Below are positions 1 through 8,108 of a stretch of DNA of 64,000 nt, one piece after another; position 1 is the first letter of the stretch; the number at the start of each line of letters is the position of its first letter. The notes under the pieces were generated by a model that did not search any database, was not told the origin of the DNA, and worked only from the letters and a program-made list of their open reading frames with translations. Source of the DNA: Nitratireductor sp. ZSWI3 (GTDB taxonomy: Bacteria > Pseudomonadota > Alphaproteobacteria > Rhizobiales > Rhizobiaceae); contig NZ_JANKOF010000017.1 in assembly GCF_024655565.1 (NCBI RefSeq), positions 1-64,000 on the forward strand, given 5' to 3'. The translations under genes and the position numbers were made by a program.

Positions 1-123
1 CCGGCCTTGCGGCCGGCCGAAGTCCAAAGTTTCATAAACTGCGTCTTCCTCAATTTCGCGCGCGACTTTGCAACCATGCTGCCGGCATGTCAAAGAGATG
101 TGCGAACGGGAACGGTGAAGCCT

Positions 124-1032
124 ATGGAAAAGCAGCGCGCGGAGAAGAGTTTCGTGGTGGGCGGCGCGCGCATCGGTGCGGGTCCGCTGGAGCCCGCTCT
201 CTATCTGGTGGCGACACCGATCGGCAACCTTGCCGACATCACGCTGCGCGCGCTGGAGGTGCTGGCCGCCGCCGACATCCTCGCCTGCGAGGACACGCGC
301 ACCTCGCGCATCCTGATTTCCCGCTACGGCATCAAACGCGCCATGACGGCCTATCACGAGCACAATGCGCGCGAGGCGGGCCCACGCCTGCTTAACGCCC
401 TCGAGGCAGGGCAAAGCGTCGCCCTGATCTCGGACGCCGGCACGCCGCTCGTCTCCGACCCCGGCTACCGGCTGGTCGAACAGGCCGTCGAGAAAGGTAT
501 CCGCGTGGTTCCCGTGCCCGGTCCCTCCGCCGTGCTCGCCGCGCTGTCGGCCTCCGGGCTGCCGACCGACGCTTTTTTGTTTGCCGGCTTCCTTCCGGTC
601 AAGGACGGCCAGCGCCAGCGCCGGCTCGAGACGTTCCGCCAGACGCCGGCGACGCTGATCTTTTTCGAATCGCCGCGCCGGCTGGCCGGAAGCCTTGCCG
701 CGATGGCAGAGGCGCTGGGCGGCGATCGACCGGCCTGCGTGGCACGCGAAATCACCAAGACCTTCGAGGAGATGCGGCGCGACACGCTGGCAAAGCTCGC
801 CGCGCATTACGCCGAAGCCGGCGCGCCGAAGGGCGAGATTGTCGTCTGCATCGGCCCGCCGGGCGAGGCGGCAGAGGCGAGCATGGTGGACACCGACCGC
901 CTGCTCCTGTCGCTCGCCGCCGAGATGCCCGCCGCCAAGGCGGCCGGCGAGGCGGCCCGTATGACGGGCGCCCGCAAGGCCGATCTCTACCAACGCCTGA
1001 TCGAGCTGAAGGCCGCCAGCGATGCCGGCTGA
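124..1032 (+). CDS. rsmI: 16S rRNA (cytidine-1402 2'-O)-methyltransferase RsmI
   Basis: RsmI uses SAM to methylate the 2'-O of C1402 in the 16S rRNA decoding centre. The 302-residue product has the family hallmarks: the N-terminal motif [19 protein letters not shown], then [25 protein letters not shown] and the SAM-site stretch [20 protein letters not shown], ending with a C-terminal helical region. The open frame runs upstream to position 7, but homology begins shortly after the ATG at 124, so I chose that start; an ATG at 76 is also possible. yraN overlaps its last 11 bases, the usual rsmI-yraN pairing. Identity is secure; only the exact start is uncertain. Confidence 0.93.
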   Translation: MEKQRAEKSFVVGGARIGAGPLEPALYLVATPIGNLADITLRALEVLAAADILACEDTRTSRILISRYGIKRAMTAYHEHNAREAGPRLLNALEAGQSVALISDAGTPLVSDPGYRLVEQAVEKGIRVVPVPGPSAVLAALSASGLPTDAFLFAGFLPVKDGQRQRRLETFRQTPATLIFFESPRRLAGSLAAMAEALGGDRPACVAREITKTFEEMRRDTLAKLAAHYAEAGAPKGEIVVCIGPPGEAAEASMVDTDRLLLSLAAEMPAAKAAGEAARMTGARKADLYQRLIELKAASDAG

Positions 1033-1390
1033 GGCGCGGCAAAAAGCCTATCGGCGCGGCCATCGCGGCGAATGGCTGGCCGCAGTCGCGCTGATGGCCA
1101 AGGGCTACCGCATCCTCGCCCGTCGGCACCGCACGAAGCTTGGCGAGATCGATCTGATCGCCCGGCGCGGCGACCTCGTCGCCATCGTCGAGGTCAAGGC
1201 CCGTCCGAGCCTTGAGCAGGCGATGGAGGCGGTGGGCTACGAGGCGCAGCGCCGCATCGAGCGCGCCGCCGATCTGTGGCTGGCCCGCCAGCCCGATCAC
1301 GCCCGGCTGTCGCTGCGCTTCGACCTCGTCGCCGTGCTGCCACGCCGCTGGCCCGTGCATGTGGAGAATGCGTTTTCGGGAAGAGGATAG
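1022..1390 (+). CDS. YraN/UPF0102 family nuclease-like protein
   Basis: This 122-residue protein belongs to the UPF0102 (YraN) family, which has a restriction-endonuclease-like fold and no firmly established cellular role. The N-terminal [27 protein letters not shown] and the PD-(D/E)XK-type core [21 protein letters not shown] (E, D and E-x-K) are visible. Its ATG lies inside the end of rsmI (11-base overlap), so the two are almost certainly co-transcribed and translationally coupled. In many genomes gshB follows; here a convergent P450 gene does. The length matches the family (about 115-130 residues). Confidence 0.88.
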   Translation: MPAEARQKAYRRGHRGEWLAAVALMAKGYRILARRHRTKLGEIDLIARRGDLVAIVEVKARPSLEQAMEAVGYEAQRRIERAADLWLARQPDHARLSLRFDLVAVLPRRWPVHVENAFSGRG

Positions 1391-1423
1391 GCCGGCAAGC
1401 TCCGCCTCACCCGGGAAGACGTC

Positions 1424-2809
1424 TCATGCCGACGAACGCCGGCTCACCCGCATCGGCAAGCCGCCCTGCGGCTGGGTGGTGAGCTTCTGCACCGGCCAGG
1501 GCTTCGTCTCGGGCAGCGTGTCGAAGCGGAAGCGCGACAGGAGCACGGCGAGCGCGATCACCGCTTCCTGCATGGCGAAGCTGGCGCCGATGCACACACG
1601 CGGCCCGGCGCCGAAGGGCAGATACTGGTAGCGATCGAGCTTCTCGCGGTTTTCCGGGTGGAAGCGCGACGGCAGGAAGGCTTCCGGATTGTCCCACAGC
1701 GCCCGGTGGCGATGCACCGTCCACGGCATTACCAGAACCTGCGCACCCTTGACGATGGTGAAGTCGCGGTACCGATCCTCCGCCAGGGCCTCGCGATTGA
1801 TCGAGGGCGCCGGCGGATAGAGCCGCATCGCCTCCTCGAAGGCGGCGCGCGTCAACGGCATGGCATCGAGCCATTTCACGGGATCGGGCTCGCGCGCCAG
1901 CACCGCATCGATCTCCGCCTCGACCCTGTCGCGCTCCCAGGACGCTTCGGCCAGGCAATAGATGGTCCAGCCGAGCGCCCGGGCCGTGGTCTCGTGGCCG
2001 GCGCCGATGAAGGTGATCAGATTGTCCTCGATCTCCTGCCTGGAAAGGCCGTCCGGCCCCTCGGCGCGCAGGAGCAGGGTGAGGAAATCCTCCGGCACGT
2101 CGGTGCCCTGCGCGATCCTGGCCTTCCGCATCTCCATGGTTTCGGCGACGATGTTGCGGAAGAAGGCGAGTGAGTTGCGGCCGAGCAGCCGGGTGATGCG
2201 GGGCAGCCAGTCGGGCGCCCCGAGCAGATCGAGCGGATCGACGCGGCCCATGGTCTCGAACAGACGGTCGACCTGATGGGCGAACGCGCTTGGATCGCCG
2301 GCGATCTCACCGGAAAACAGCGTTTCGGCGAGGATGTCGAAGGTGAGCAGCGTCATGTCCCGCGAGACGTCGACCGGGCCGGCCGCGGCCTCGTAGCGCT
2401 CGGCGAAGGCCTCGGTGCGCTCCAGCATCGGCCGTGCGAAGCCGGCGATGTGGCGCGGCGTGAAGACCGGCGCCATCGCCTTGCGGGAGCGCCGCCACAC
2501 CTCACCTTCGGCGGTCAGCAGGCCGTCGCGCAGGATCGGGCGCAAGATCTTCTGGCGCACGCGCGCCATCTTGTAGTTCCTGGCGTTGTCGACGAGCACA
2601 TGGCGGATCAGGCCGGGATCATTGGCGATGACAAGCGGCCCACCGATACCGCCTTCGATGTAGATCCACGGCTCGTTGTAGGAAGGCTCGCCCCACAGCT
2701 CCAGCGGATTGCGGTAGACGATGCGCATCATCTGCAGCGTGGATGGCGGCTTCGTGCGCGGGCTCGGTGCGGGCGGCACGAACGGCGCAGGCGTGGTCTT
2801 CATCGGCAA
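1424..2809 (-). CDS. cytochrome P450
   Basis: This is a soluble bacterial cytochrome P450 (461 residues), a haem monooxygenase of unknown substrate. Three family signatures are present: the I-helix oxygen-activation motif AGHETT, the K-helix E-x-x-R in EEAMRLYPPAP, and the haem-ligand loop FGAGPRVCIG, with the proximal cysteine at residue 406. No membrane anchor or fused reductase is seen, so separate redox partners are required; none is encoded nearby. It converges on yraN and diverges from csbD, and appears monocistronic. A second ATG two codons in (2803) is an equally possible start. Its proline-rich first 25 residues are typical of a flexible leader. Confidence 0.93.
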   Translation of the reverse strand: MPMKTTPAPFVPPAPSPRTKPPSTLQMMRIVYRNPLELWGEPSYNEPWIYIEGGIGGPLVIANDPGLIRHVLVDNARNYKMARVRQKILRPILRDGLLTAEGEVWRRSRKAMAPVFTPRHIAGFARPMLERTEAFAERYEAAAGPVDVSRDMTLLTFDILAETLFSGEIAGDPSAFAHQVDRLFETMGRVDPLDLLGAPDWLPRITRLLGRNSLAFFRNIVAETMEMRKARIAQGTDVPEDFLTLLLRAEGPDGLSRQEIEDNLITFIGAGHETTARALGWTIYCLAEASWERDRVEAEIDAVLAREPDPVKWLDAMPLTRAAFEEAMRLYPPAPSINREALAEDRYRDFTIVKGAQVLVMPWTVHRHRALWDNPEAFLPSRFHPENREKLDRYQYLPFGAGPRVCIGASFAMQEAVIALAVLLSRFRFDTLPETKPWPVQKLTTQPQGGLPMRVSRRSSA

Positions 2810-2959
2810 ATCCTTTCCCGCATAATCTAGGCCCCGGAGGGCGTCTCTTCAAATCGGGCAAACGGCGGGAACCACTGATGACCTGGCGCATTGATAGGGC
2901 GTCCCAGGCAAATGGAAACGAACAGGAATGCGCTCCGCTGAGATGCGCAAGGAGGCGTC

Positions 2960-3157
2960 ATGAACTGGAATCAGGTCGAAGGCAATTGGGAGCAGTTCAA
3001 GGGCAAGGTCCAGAAGAACTGGGGCAAGCTCACCAACGATGATCTCGATGTCGTGCACGGCAACCGGAAGGAACTCGCCGGCAAGCTGCAGGAACGCTAC
3101 GGCAAGGCTCAGGAAGAGGCCGAGCGCGAGATCGACGACTGGCTGTCGCGCCACTGA
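2960..3157 (+). CDS. CsbD family small stress-response protein
   Basis: This 65-residue protein starts MNWNQVEGNWEQFKGKVQ and continues with KELAGKLQERYGKAQEEAEREI, the CsbD-like helical repeat pattern (Pfam CsbD). Family members are abundant general-stress proteins of unknown biochemical function, often induced under osmotic or stationary-phase stress. A GGAGG ribosome-binding site sits five bases before the ATG. The gene is monocistronic and is followed 20 bases later by a strong hairpin terminator. Confidence 0.9.
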   Translation: MNWNQVEGNWEQFKGKVQKNWGKLTNDDLDVVHGNRKELAGKLQERYGKAQEEAEREIDDWLSRH

Positions 3158-3177
3158 CCAGCCGCTGCCGAACGAAT

Positions 3178-3205
3178 GGAAAGCCCCGCGTGTGCGGGGC
3201 TTTCC
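3178..3205. terminator. bidirectional hairpin terminator between csbD and aztD
   Basis: A perfect 12-bp stem (GGAAAGCCCCGC / GCGGGGCTTTCC) encloses the loop GTGT. The stem ends in A/T-rich steps, and it lies between two convergent genes (csbD ending at 3157, aztD ending at 3213), so it can serve both directions. Confidence 0.85.
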
Positions 3206-3212
3206 GGCCGTC

Positions 3213-4421
3213 TCAGTGGTTTTCGTGCGCCTCGCCGGCGCCGCCCACCGCGACAATGTTGTAGGGCATGCCCTCGATCGCGATGGTGCGCGCCTTTTCG
3301 AACGTGTCGGCGCTCACCGCGTGGATGCTACCCTTCAGCGGATCCGTCACCATGATCTCGTCACCGGCCACGGCGATGCGCGGACGCGGATCCGACCAGT
3401 GACCGTCCATCGAATAGGGCTCCGTCAGCGCCACCGAGCGGTCGATCTTGCCGGCCAGAACGTTGACGCGGTTCAGCTTGCCGTCCTCGGTGAAGACATA
3501 GGCGAATTTCGGCCGCACCGGGTCGACGGCGAAGTCGACACGGCGCGTCGGCAGATCGATCAGGCGGAAGGCCTGCTCGTCCTCCGGATCGATCAGCACC
3601 ACGGAGGAGGGGCCGAAATTGCCGAGGAAATATTGCAGCGCCTTGCCGCCGACAAGCGTCGAGACCTTCGCATCCGAGGGCAGGTCCGCGGTATAGGCGA
3701 GATGCCTGATCGTGGGCGCCGCGCCGCGACCGCCCGTCACCAGCAGCAGACCTGTCTTGCAGGCGATCGCCGTGATGTTGCCCGACGTCGCCTCGCCGTG
3801 CAGGCCGGGGCAGGACACCGGCTCGCCCACCATCTGGCCCGCCGCATCCACCACGACGACGCCTTCCGGCAACTCGCTCGGATCCGTCCGGTTCGGCACG
3901 GTCAGGATGGCGTGCGCACCGTAGGGAATGGCGACGCCATGATGCGGGGCGCTCGTCTTCAGTTCGCGCGGCGCGGGCATGCCATCCTCAAGCACCTTTT
4001 CCGACACGAGGCGGGCCACGCCTTCCCCGTCGAAGAACAGCGCCACGTCGCCGTGATGCGCGACGAAATGCACGGGGCGTTCGCCGTCGACCGACCCGGC
4101 CAGCGCCTTCGGCGCCGTAACCTCGATGTCGGCGTGGTCGCCGTGATCGTCGAAGTGGATGCCGGTCGAAAAGCCCGTCACCGTGTTGGCGTCGCGCTGC
4201 ACGGCGAAGACGGTCCGGCCGTTCTCGGTTGCATAGTTGCGGGCCGGTGCGGCAAGCGGAAAGGTTTCGAGCGTCTCGCCCTTTTCCGCGTCGAGCACGT
4301 GAAGCACGGGCGCCGTGTGGTCGGCCACGAACAGCCGCCAGGCCTCCCGTTCACCGGCCTCGCCGGCTCCCGTCGCTGCCAGCGCCAGTCCGGCTCCGCA
4401 GAGCAAGGCATGTGGTCGCAT
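3213..4421 (-). CDS. aztD: periplasmic zinc metallochaperone AztD
   Basis: This is an AztD-like zinc metallochaperone (402 residues). AztD was described in Paracoccus denitrificans as a periplasmic beta-propeller that hands zinc to the solute-binding protein AztC. The N terminus is a Sec signal peptide (ALLCGAGLALAATGAGEAG), and the body shows repeated propeller-blade strands. His/Asp-rich segments (IHFDDHGDHADIE, HFVAHHGDVALFFDGEG) fit zinc binding. An AAAGGAGA ribosome-binding site precedes the ATG, and a Zur-like box lies immediately upstream (4439-4451). It sits beside znuA and opposite znuCB-zur, which supports a zinc role. The family call is from recognition and context, not alignment. 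Confidence 0.8.
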   Translation of the reverse strand: MRPHALLCGAGLALAATGAGEAGEREAWRLFVADHTAPVLHVLDAEKGETLETFPLAAPARNYATENGRTVFAVQRDANTVTGFSTGIHFDDHGDHADIEVTAPKALAGSVDGERPVHFVAHHGDVALFFDGEGVARLVSEKVLEDGMPAPRELKTSAPHHGVAIPYGAHAILTVPNRTDPSELPEGVVVVDAAGQMVGEPVSCPGLHGEATSGNITAIACKTGLLLVTGGRGAAPTIRHLAYTADLPSDAKVSTLVGGKALQYFLGNFGPSSVVLIDPEDEQAFRLIDLPTRRVDFAVDPVRPKFAYVFTEDGKLNRVNVLAGKIDRSVALTEPYSMDGHWSDPRPRIAVAGDEIMVTDPLKGSIHAVSADTFEKARTIAIEGMPYNIVAVGGAGEAHENH

Positions 4422-4438
4422 CGTCGTCTCTCCTTTAT

Positions 4439-4451
4439 GTAATAACGTTAC
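4439..4451. promoter_or_regulatory. candidate Zur box upstream of aztD
   Basis: GTAATAACGTTAC is a near-palindrome (GTAAT / GTTAC) located 18 bases upstream of the aztD start. It resembles the two boxes in the znuA-znuC intergenic region, so aztD is probably derepressed by zinc limitation together with them. Confidence 0.55.
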
Positions 4452-4573
4452 TAATCAAATGAAATGGAAGCCAGACCAACCGGCTGGCTCTTGCCGGCAC
4501 GGGGCAGCGGACAAATGCCTCCCGGCAGGGCAGCGTTTCCGCAAAACCCTGCCGAGCCCGGCCCCGCGCTGCC

Positions 4574-5563
4574 TCAGCTTTGCGCCGAAAGACAGGTCTT
4601 AAGCGAGGTCGCCATGCCGCGGATCAGCTCGAAATAAAGGTCCGGGCCATCCGTCAGCGTCGCGCCCAGCGGGTCGAGGACACCCGCCTTGGCGCTGGTT
4701 CCCTCGGTCACCACCTCGACCAGGCGAGGCTCGAACTGCGGCTCGGCGAAGACGCAGGCCGCATCGAGCGCCTTCACCTTCGTGTGAATCTCGTCGACAC
4801 GCTGCGCGCCGGGGATCACCTCGGGGCTGACGGTGATGGAGCCCGCCGCCGCCAGGCCGAAGCGCTTCTCGAAATACTGGTAGGCGTCGTGAAAGACGAC
4901 GAACGGTTTGTCCTTGACCGGCGCCAGCTCCGCCGACACCTCGGCTTCCAGCGCGTCGATCCTGCCTTCCAGCTTGGCCGTGTTGGCGGCATAGGTGGCG
5001 GCGTTGTCCGGATCGGCTTCCGACAGGGCTTCAGCGATCGCCCGCGCCATCACCTTGGCGTTTTCCGGATCGAGCCAAAGATGCGCGTCGGGGCCGTGGT
5101 CATCGTGGTCGTGACCCGCCTCGGCCTCGTGGCTGCCCGCCTCGTCATCGTGATCGTCGTGGTGATCGTCTTCCTCACCCTCATGCGCATGCGCCTCGAA
5201 AGCGCCACCTTCGCGGGGCTGGAGCAAGGTCAGCCCCGCGGCTTCCGAAAGCGTCACCAGCTTCGCCCCCTCAGCCAGCGTGTCCAACGGCTTGGCGAGA
5301 AAGGCTTCCAGGTTCGGGCCGACCCAGAACACCAGATCGGCATCGGCGAGCATGCGCGCCTGGGAGGGGCGCAGCGAGTAGGTGTGCGGCGAGCCGGCGC
5401 CCTGCAGGATGAGTCCCGGCTCGCCGACACCCTCCATCACCGCCGCGACCAGGGAATGGACGGGCTTGATGGATGTGACGACCTGCGGTTCCGCGGCCAG
5501 CGCTCCGCCGGCCGACAGGGCAAGCAGGGAGGCGGCGGCGAAAAGGGCGCGAGTGGATTTCAT
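4574..5563 (-). CDS. znuA: zinc ABC transporter substrate-binding protein ZnuA
   Basis: This is a cluster A-I (ZnuA-type) periplasmic zinc-binding protein, 329 residues. A signal peptide is followed by VVTSIKPVHSLVAAVM (first metal-binding His). The typical Zn-transporter His/Asp-rich loop follows (HAHEGEEDDHHDDHDDEAGSHE and GHDHDDHGPDAHLWLDP), then VVFHDAYQYFEKRFGL (third His). The longer frame begins at 5614, but the signal peptide, family length and CAGGAG ribosome-binding site all support the ATG at 5563. It is divergent from znuC across a 155-bp region with two Zur-like boxes. Confidence 0.95.
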   Translation of the reverse strand: MKSTRALFAAASLLALSAGGALAAEPQVVTSIKPVHSLVAAVMEGVGEPGLILQGAGSPHTYSLRPSQARMLADADLVFWVGPNLEAFLAKPLDTLAEGAKLVTLSEAAGLTLLQPREGGAFEAHAHEGEEDDHHDDHDDEAGSHEAEAGHDHDDHGPDAHLWLDPENAKVMARAIAEALSEADPDNAATYAANTAKLEGRIDALEAEVSAELAPVKDKPFVVFHDAYQYFEKRFGLAAAGSITVSPEVIPGAQRVDEIHTKVKALDAACVFAEPQFEPRLVEVVTEGTSAKAGVLDPLGATLTDGPDLYFELIRGMATSLKTCLSAQS

Positions 5564-5644
5564 GAGGGGCTCCTGTGGAAGGTCGAACGGACGCAAGATG
5601 CGCAGCCGGGACATGCCGACAGATCGATGAATCGACGTGCCATT

Positions 5645-5661
5645 ATGTTATGACATTACAT
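5645..5661. promoter_or_regulatory. candidate Zur box 1 in the znuA-znuC intergenic region
   Basis: ATGTTATGACATTACAT is an imperfect palindrome of the rhizobial Zur type (GTTAT...ATTAC). It lies 82 bases upstream of the znuA start, placed to cover the znuA promoter. Confidence 0.7.
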
Positions 5662-5668
5662 CTCCTTG

Positions 5669-5683
5669 CGTTATGCTATAACG
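5669..5683. promoter_or_regulatory. candidate Zur box 2 in the znuA-znuC intergenic region
   Basis: CGTTATGCTATAACG has perfect 6-bp arms (CGTTAT/ATAACG) around GCT, and lies 35 bases upstream of znuC. Together with the neighbouring box it allows Zur, encoded at the end of the znuC operon, to control both divergent units. Confidence 0.72.
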
Positions 5684-5718
5684 TGTGCCATATGCGCTGA
5701 CAAGCCGGAAAAACTCGC

Positions 5719-6615
5719 ATGTTGAAAAAGCACTCCCCCTCTCTCGAAACCACGTCCGAACCGTTGGTCGAGATGCACAATGCCGGCGTCTTCCGCGCCG
5801 GGCGCTGGCTGGTGCGCGGTGTCGACCTTGCCGTCAGGCGCGGCGAGATCGTCACGCTGATCGGGCCGAACGGCTCGGGCAAGAGCACCACTGCGAAGAC
5901 CGCCATCGGCGTGATAAAGCCGTCCGAAGGGCATGTGCACCGCTCGAAGCGTCTCAAGGTCGGCTATGTGCCGCAGAAGGTGGCGATCGACTGGACGCTG
6001 CCGCTCAGCGTCGAGCGCCTGATGACGCTCACCGCGCCGGCAAGCCGCGCGGAGATCGGCGCCGCGCTCGAGGCTGCCGGCGTGGCGCATCTTGCCGGAC
6101 GGCAGGTGGCGGCGCTTTCCGGCGGCGAATTCCAGCGCGCCCTGCTCGCCCGCGCGCTTCTGCGCAAGCCCGACCTGCTGGTGCTCGACGAACCCGTGCA
6201 GGGCGTCGATTTCACCGGTGAGGTGGCGCTCTACGAGTTGATCCGCGACATCCGCAACCGGACTGGCTGCGGCATCCTGATGATCTCGCACGACCTGCAT
6301 ATCGTGATGGCCGACACCGACACGGTGATCTGCCTCAACGGGCATGTGTGCTGCCGCGGAGCGCCGCAGAGCGTCATGGTCAGCCCCGAATACAGGAAAC
6401 TGTTCGGCGCGCGCGCCGCCGAGGCGCTGGCGCTCTACCGCCACCACCACGACCACACGCATCTGGCCGACGGTCGCGTGCGCCATGCCGACGGCTCGAT
6501 CACCGACCATTGCCACGCCGAGGACGGGCATCACCATCACGGTGACGACGCCCACGACCACGGCCATGACCGCTCGAGCCGGGCGCAGAGCGACGGAGAG
6601 CCCCATGCTCGATGA
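5719..6615 (+). CDS. znuC: zinc ABC transporter ATP-binding protein ZnuC with His-rich tail
   Basis: This is the ATPase of the high-affinity zinc importer, 298 residues. Walker A GPNGSGKSTT, Q-loop YVPQKV, signature LSGGEFQRALLARAL, Walker B LLVLDEPVQGVD and the switch His in ISHDLHIV are all present. After about residue 230 it carries an unusual His/Asp-rich tail (RHHHDHTHLADG, then HCHAEDGHHHHGDDAHDHGHD) that could bind zinc in the cytoplasm. Tails of this type occur in some rhizobial ZnuC proteins, but their role is not established. It overlaps znuB by 11 bases. Confidence 0.94.
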   Translation: MLKKHSPSLETTSEPLVEMHNAGVFRAGRWLVRGVDLAVRRGEIVTLIGPNGSGKSTTAKTAIGVIKPSEGHVHRSKRLKVGYVPQKVAIDWTLPLSVERLMTLTAPASRAEIGAALEAAGVAHLAGRQVAALSGGEFQRALLARALLRKPDLLVLDEPVQGVDFTGEVALYELIRDIRNRTGCGILMISHDLHIVMADTDTVICLNGHVCCRGAPQSVMVSPEYRKLFGARAAEALALYRHHHDHTHLADGRVRHADGSITDHCHAEDGHHHHGDDAHDHGHDRSSRAQSDGEPHAR

Positions 6616-7426
6616 TTTCTTCACCCGCGCCCTCATCGCCGGCATTGGCCTGGCGCTGGTCACCGGCCCGCTCGGCTGCTTCGTCGTCTGGCGGCGCATG
6701 GCCTATTTCGGCGACACCATGGCCCATTCGGCGCTGCTCGGCGTGGCCCTGTCGCTGGTCATGCAGATCAACCTGATGATCGGCGTCTTCCTGGTCGCCG
6801 CCCTCGCTTCGCTGGCATTGCTTTTTCTGGAAAAGCGCGGCGCATTGTCCACCGATGCGCTGCTCGGCATCCTGTCGCACTCGACATTGGCGCTCGGCCT
6901 CGTCATGGTGGCTTTCATGACATGGGTGCGGGTCGATCTGATGGGCTTCCTGTTCGGCGACATCCTCGCCGTGTCGAAGCTCGACATCGCGCTCATCTAT
7001 GGCGGCGGCGCGGCGGTTCTGGTCCTGCTCGTTGCCCTGTGGCGACCGTTGCTGGCGGCCACGGTCAACACCGACATCGCCCAGGCGGAGGGGCTCAACC
7101 CCGAGCGATCGCGCTTCGTCTTCATGCTGCTGATGGCCGCCGTCATCGCCATCGCCATGAAGCTGGTCGGTATTCTCCTGATCACCGCCCTGCTCATCAT
7201 CCCGGCGGCCACGGCGCGGCGCTTTGCCGATGGACCGGAGACGATGGCCGTGCTTGCAGCTCTCATCGGCGCGGCCTCCGTGGTTGCCGGCCTTGCCGGC
7301 TCGCTCGAATTCGACACGCCGTCCGGCCCGTCCATCGTCGTGGCGGCGCTCCTCTTCTTCGTGCTCAGCCTCGCCCCCTCGCCGCTGGCGAAAACCCCCG
7401 ACCGCGTGACGGAGGACCGGCCATGA
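6605..7426 (+). CDS. znuB: zinc ABC transporter permease ZnuB
   Basis: This is the membrane permease of the zinc importer (ABC-3 family), 273 residues, starting MLDDFFTRALIAGIGLALVTGPLG and containing about eight hydrophobic helices. The family segments WRRMAYFGDTMAHSALLGVAL and GILLITALLIIPAATARRFA are recognisable. The start overlaps the end of znuC by 11 bases, and its stop shares an ATGA with the zur start, so the three genes form one coupled operon. Confidence 0.94.
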   Translation: MLDDFFTRALIAGIGLALVTGPLGCFVVWRRMAYFGDTMAHSALLGVALSLVMQINLMIGVFLVAALASLALLFLEKRGALSTDALLGILSHSTLALGLVMVAFMTWVRVDLMGFLFGDILAVSKLDIALIYGGGAAVLVLLVALWRPLLAATVNTDIAQAEGLNPERSRFVFMLLMAAVIAIAMKLVGILLITALLIIPAATARRFADGPETMAVLAALIGAASVVAGLAGSLEFDTPSGPSIVVAALLFFVLSLAPSPLAKTPDRVTEDRP

Positions 7427-7818
7427 CCCCCGACCTGACCCGCAACCAGAATCTTGTCATGAAGGCGCTGTCGAGCGCCGAGGCGCCGCTCAGCGCTTAC
7501 ACGATCCTAGACCGGTTGCGCAGCGACGGCCTGCGCGCGCCGCTACAGGTCTACCGGGCGCTCGACAAGCTCACCGAGATGGGTCTGGTGCACCGGCTCG
7601 AAAGCCTCAACGCCTTCGTCGCCTGCGCGCACCCGCACTGCCACGAGCAGGAACTCATCGCCTTCGCCATCTGCGAGAACTGCGGCAAGGTGGAGGAATT
7701 CTCCGACGACACGGTCAAGGAGCGACTGGAAGGCTGGGCCAGGACCCATCGCTTCAAGGCGGCCAAGACGACCATCGAGATCCGCGGCGATTGCGGCGGA
7801 TGCGCCGATAAAGGGTAG
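7423..7818 (+). CDS. zur: zinc uptake regulator Zur (Fur family)
   Basis: This Fur-family repressor (131 residues) represses zinc uptake genes when zinc is sufficient. The winged-helix N terminus (TRNQNLVMKALSSAEAPLSAYTILD) is followed by the dimerisation domain with the metal-binding segment CAHPHCHEQELIAFAICENCGK and a second cysteine pair CGGC at the C terminus (the structural Cys4 site typical of Zur). Its ATG overlaps the znuB stop (ATGA). Context with znuABC, aztD and three palindromic boxes makes Zur much more likely than Fur or PerR. Confidence 0.94.
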   Translation: MTPDLTRNQNLVMKALSSAEAPLSAYTILDRLRSDGLRAPLQVYRALDKLTEMGLVHRLESLNAFVACAHPHCHEQELIAFAICENCGKVEEFSDDTVKERLEGWARTHRFKAAKTTIEIRGDCGGCADKG

Positions 7819-7830
7819 CGCTGGGGCTTA

Positions 7831-7943
7831 GAGCGGGATGAGGAAAAGTGTGAAGCGGTTTTCCGCCCGCATCCCGCTCAATTCTTTGGAATCGATCGCG
7901 TTTTATGATTTTGGATTGATTCAATCCAAGATCATCGCGATCT
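7831..7943. repeat. RIME-type intergenic mosaic element
   Basis: This stretch of about 113 bp contains two large palindromes. The first is GAGCGGGATG...CATCCCGCTC around a GC-rich loop (7831-7879). The second runs from GATCGCG through TTGGATTGA/TCAATCCAA to CGCGATC. This is the layout of the Rhizobium-specific intergenic mosaic element (RIME). It starts 12 bases after zur, so it may also end transcription of the znuCB-zur operon. Confidence 0.75.
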
Positions 7944-8105
7944 AGGGTCAGGACCTATGAATATGGCCGCAATGGTCGGCCTGATTTGCACGGGCTACTT
8001 TGTCGCAAGACCTTGAAAGACGTGAAGTCTTCCTGCGGTCCTGCTCCGCGTATCCGCACAAATCAGGCCGACCATTGCGGCCATATTCATAGGTCCTGAC
8101 CCTAG
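7942..8105. mobile_element. MITE-like element with 47-bp perfect inverted repeats
   Basis: Left arm 7942-7988 and right arm 8059-8105 are exact reverse complements over all 47 bases, separated by a 70-bp centre with a small hairpin of its own (AAGAC/GTCTT near 8017-8031). The arms begin CTAGGGTCAGGACC. Reading the element as 7945-8102, it is flanked by TA on both sides, the target duplication expected for IS630/Tc1-mariner-type elements. It carries no coding capacity, so a non-autonomous MITE is the best guess. It starts exactly where the RIME element ends. Confidence 0.6.
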
Positions 8106-8108
8106 CCT

